A stretch of 64,000 bases of DNA. It comes from Dehalococcoidia bacterium (GTDB lineage Bacteria; Chloroflexota; Dehalococcoidia; Lucifugimonadales; SHYT01). The notes beneath the pieces are model-generated. The model saw only the letters and a program-made list of their open reading frames with translations. It searched no databases and had not been told where the DNA came from. Of the stretch, positions 63,608 through 64,000 are shown piece by piece; positions within the stretch are counted from its first letter, which is position 1; every line of letters begins with the position of its first letter. The DNA lies in contig SHYA01000007.1 of assembly GCA_009693055.1 (NCBI GenBank), forward strand, positions 39,178-103,177, written 5' to 3'. The translations under genes and the position numbers were made by a program.

Positions 63608-64000
63608 TCGGTGCTGGTGCGCCCAGCGATTCTTATATCCTGCGGGTATTGCTTTGCCTGTCCTCAGCCAAACTCCGCAGAGCATGAGGCAGCGCGCGCC
63701 TACGCGGTGCGCTTGGGAGAAGCGCGGGTCGGCGACCGCGCAATGCTGAAGGGGGAGCCCGAGGAGGCTAAGAGTCCCCTCGGCGTTAGTTCATACCCAG
63801 TAACGCTTTTCCCCTCTGGGCGCGACCAGAGAGAGATTCTTCGCTGCGCTCAGAATGACAGTGGGGGGGTCCGAGCGGGCTAAGAGTCCTCTCGGCGTGC
63901 CCTACCGGGTGTTGGCCGTCCTCCAAAGGGGCCCCGTAGCTGGTACACTATCTATTATGAGTTCATTCACCGCCGTGGCGGGCCGCGCCGCCTAGTGGGA
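63608..64000. other. Terminal intergenic region with a dispersed repeat
   Basis: Contains the repeat copy at 63834-63861 and repeated GAGGCTAAGAGTCC / GGGCTAAGAGTCC near 63764 and 63878. No convincing gene; a reading frame at 63611-63883 runs through the repeat and lacks protein-like features. Confidence 0.6.
63834..63861 (-). repeat. Dispersed intergenic repeat, copy 2
   Basis: AGATTCTTCGCTGCGCTCAG and the following eight bases; its reverse complement matches 5992-6019 at 25 of 28 positions. Confidence 0.65.

Noticed and set aside
63611..63883. A 90-codon frame near the window end
   Set aside because: It starts four bases after the previous gene, runs through a dispersed repeat and shows no protein-like composition.

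Overview
The window is a gene-dense, GC-rich bacterial chromosome segment with no rRNA, tRNA, CRISPR array or intact insertion sequence that I could see. The gene set suggests a Chloroflexota bacterium, perhaps Dehalococcoidia or SAR202-like: a GlnR-type nitrogen regulator, T-box leaders on branched-chain amino acid genes, a tetrapyrrole operon with a fused siroheme-decarboxylase-like protein, two luciferase-like monooxygenases, an IPT-rich surface protein and a Cys/Gly/His-rich HesB protein. This placement is an inference; no marker-gene phylogeny could be run. Most stop codons are ordinary TAG, TGA and TAA, so the in-frame stops noted below are not a sign of a changed genetic code, except one TGA that is very likely selenocysteine.

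Layout. 1-5.8 kb: nitrogen assimilation on the minus strand (glnA partial, a 30-aa membrane microprotein, glnK, amt1, a second 40-aa membrane microprotein as its own transcription unit, amt2, and an atypical OmpR/GlnR-like regulator). Three promoters each carry four half-sites at an exact 11-bp period. 6-11.7 kb: recF, meaB, a frameshifted DUF429 gene, a GT20 trehalose-phosphate-type synthase and an aquaporin. 11.8-14.2 kb: nickel superoxide dismutase with its maturation protease, then hemL. 14.8-16.9 kb: a luciferase-like monooxygenase and a decayed RelE-type toxin module. 16.9-24.2 kb: a nine-gene minus-strand tetrapyrrole operon from a MerR-type regulator to hemB. 24.4-31.7 kb: a broken pcm, argF, der, groES-groEL behind a degenerate CIRCE, prmA and dnaJ. 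32-36.2 kb: a monooxygenase/hypothetical/hydrolase operon, grpE and a frameshifted hrcA. 36.5-39.9 kb: two secreted surface proteins. 40.6-49.8 kb: a T-box leader and ilvBNC-leuACD, then leuB. 49.9-56.1 kb: two tandem DHA2-type exporters, a methyltransferase, and a T-box leader with cimA. 56.2-64 kb: a broken PDZ protein, a JAMM protease, a selenocysteine-containing selD, two desulforedoxin-like microproteins, a HesB-like protein, an ABC ATPase, purL and a PD-(D/E)XK-like protein.

How it fits together. The first block reads as a regulated ammonium uptake and assimilation regulon: the regulator next door, three matching operator arrays, two Amt channels, PII and glutamine synthetase. The two T-boxes give matching logic for branched-chain amino acids: the candidate specifier is a Leu codon before ilvBNC-leuACD and an Ile codon before cimA, the citramalate entry to isoleucine. 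The heat-shock genes are scattered, with no dnaK here. Five genes carry inactivating lesions (DUF429, relE, pcm, hrcA, PDZ). Some sit in homopolymers and could be sequence errors, so they should be confirmed on reads before being called pseudogenes.
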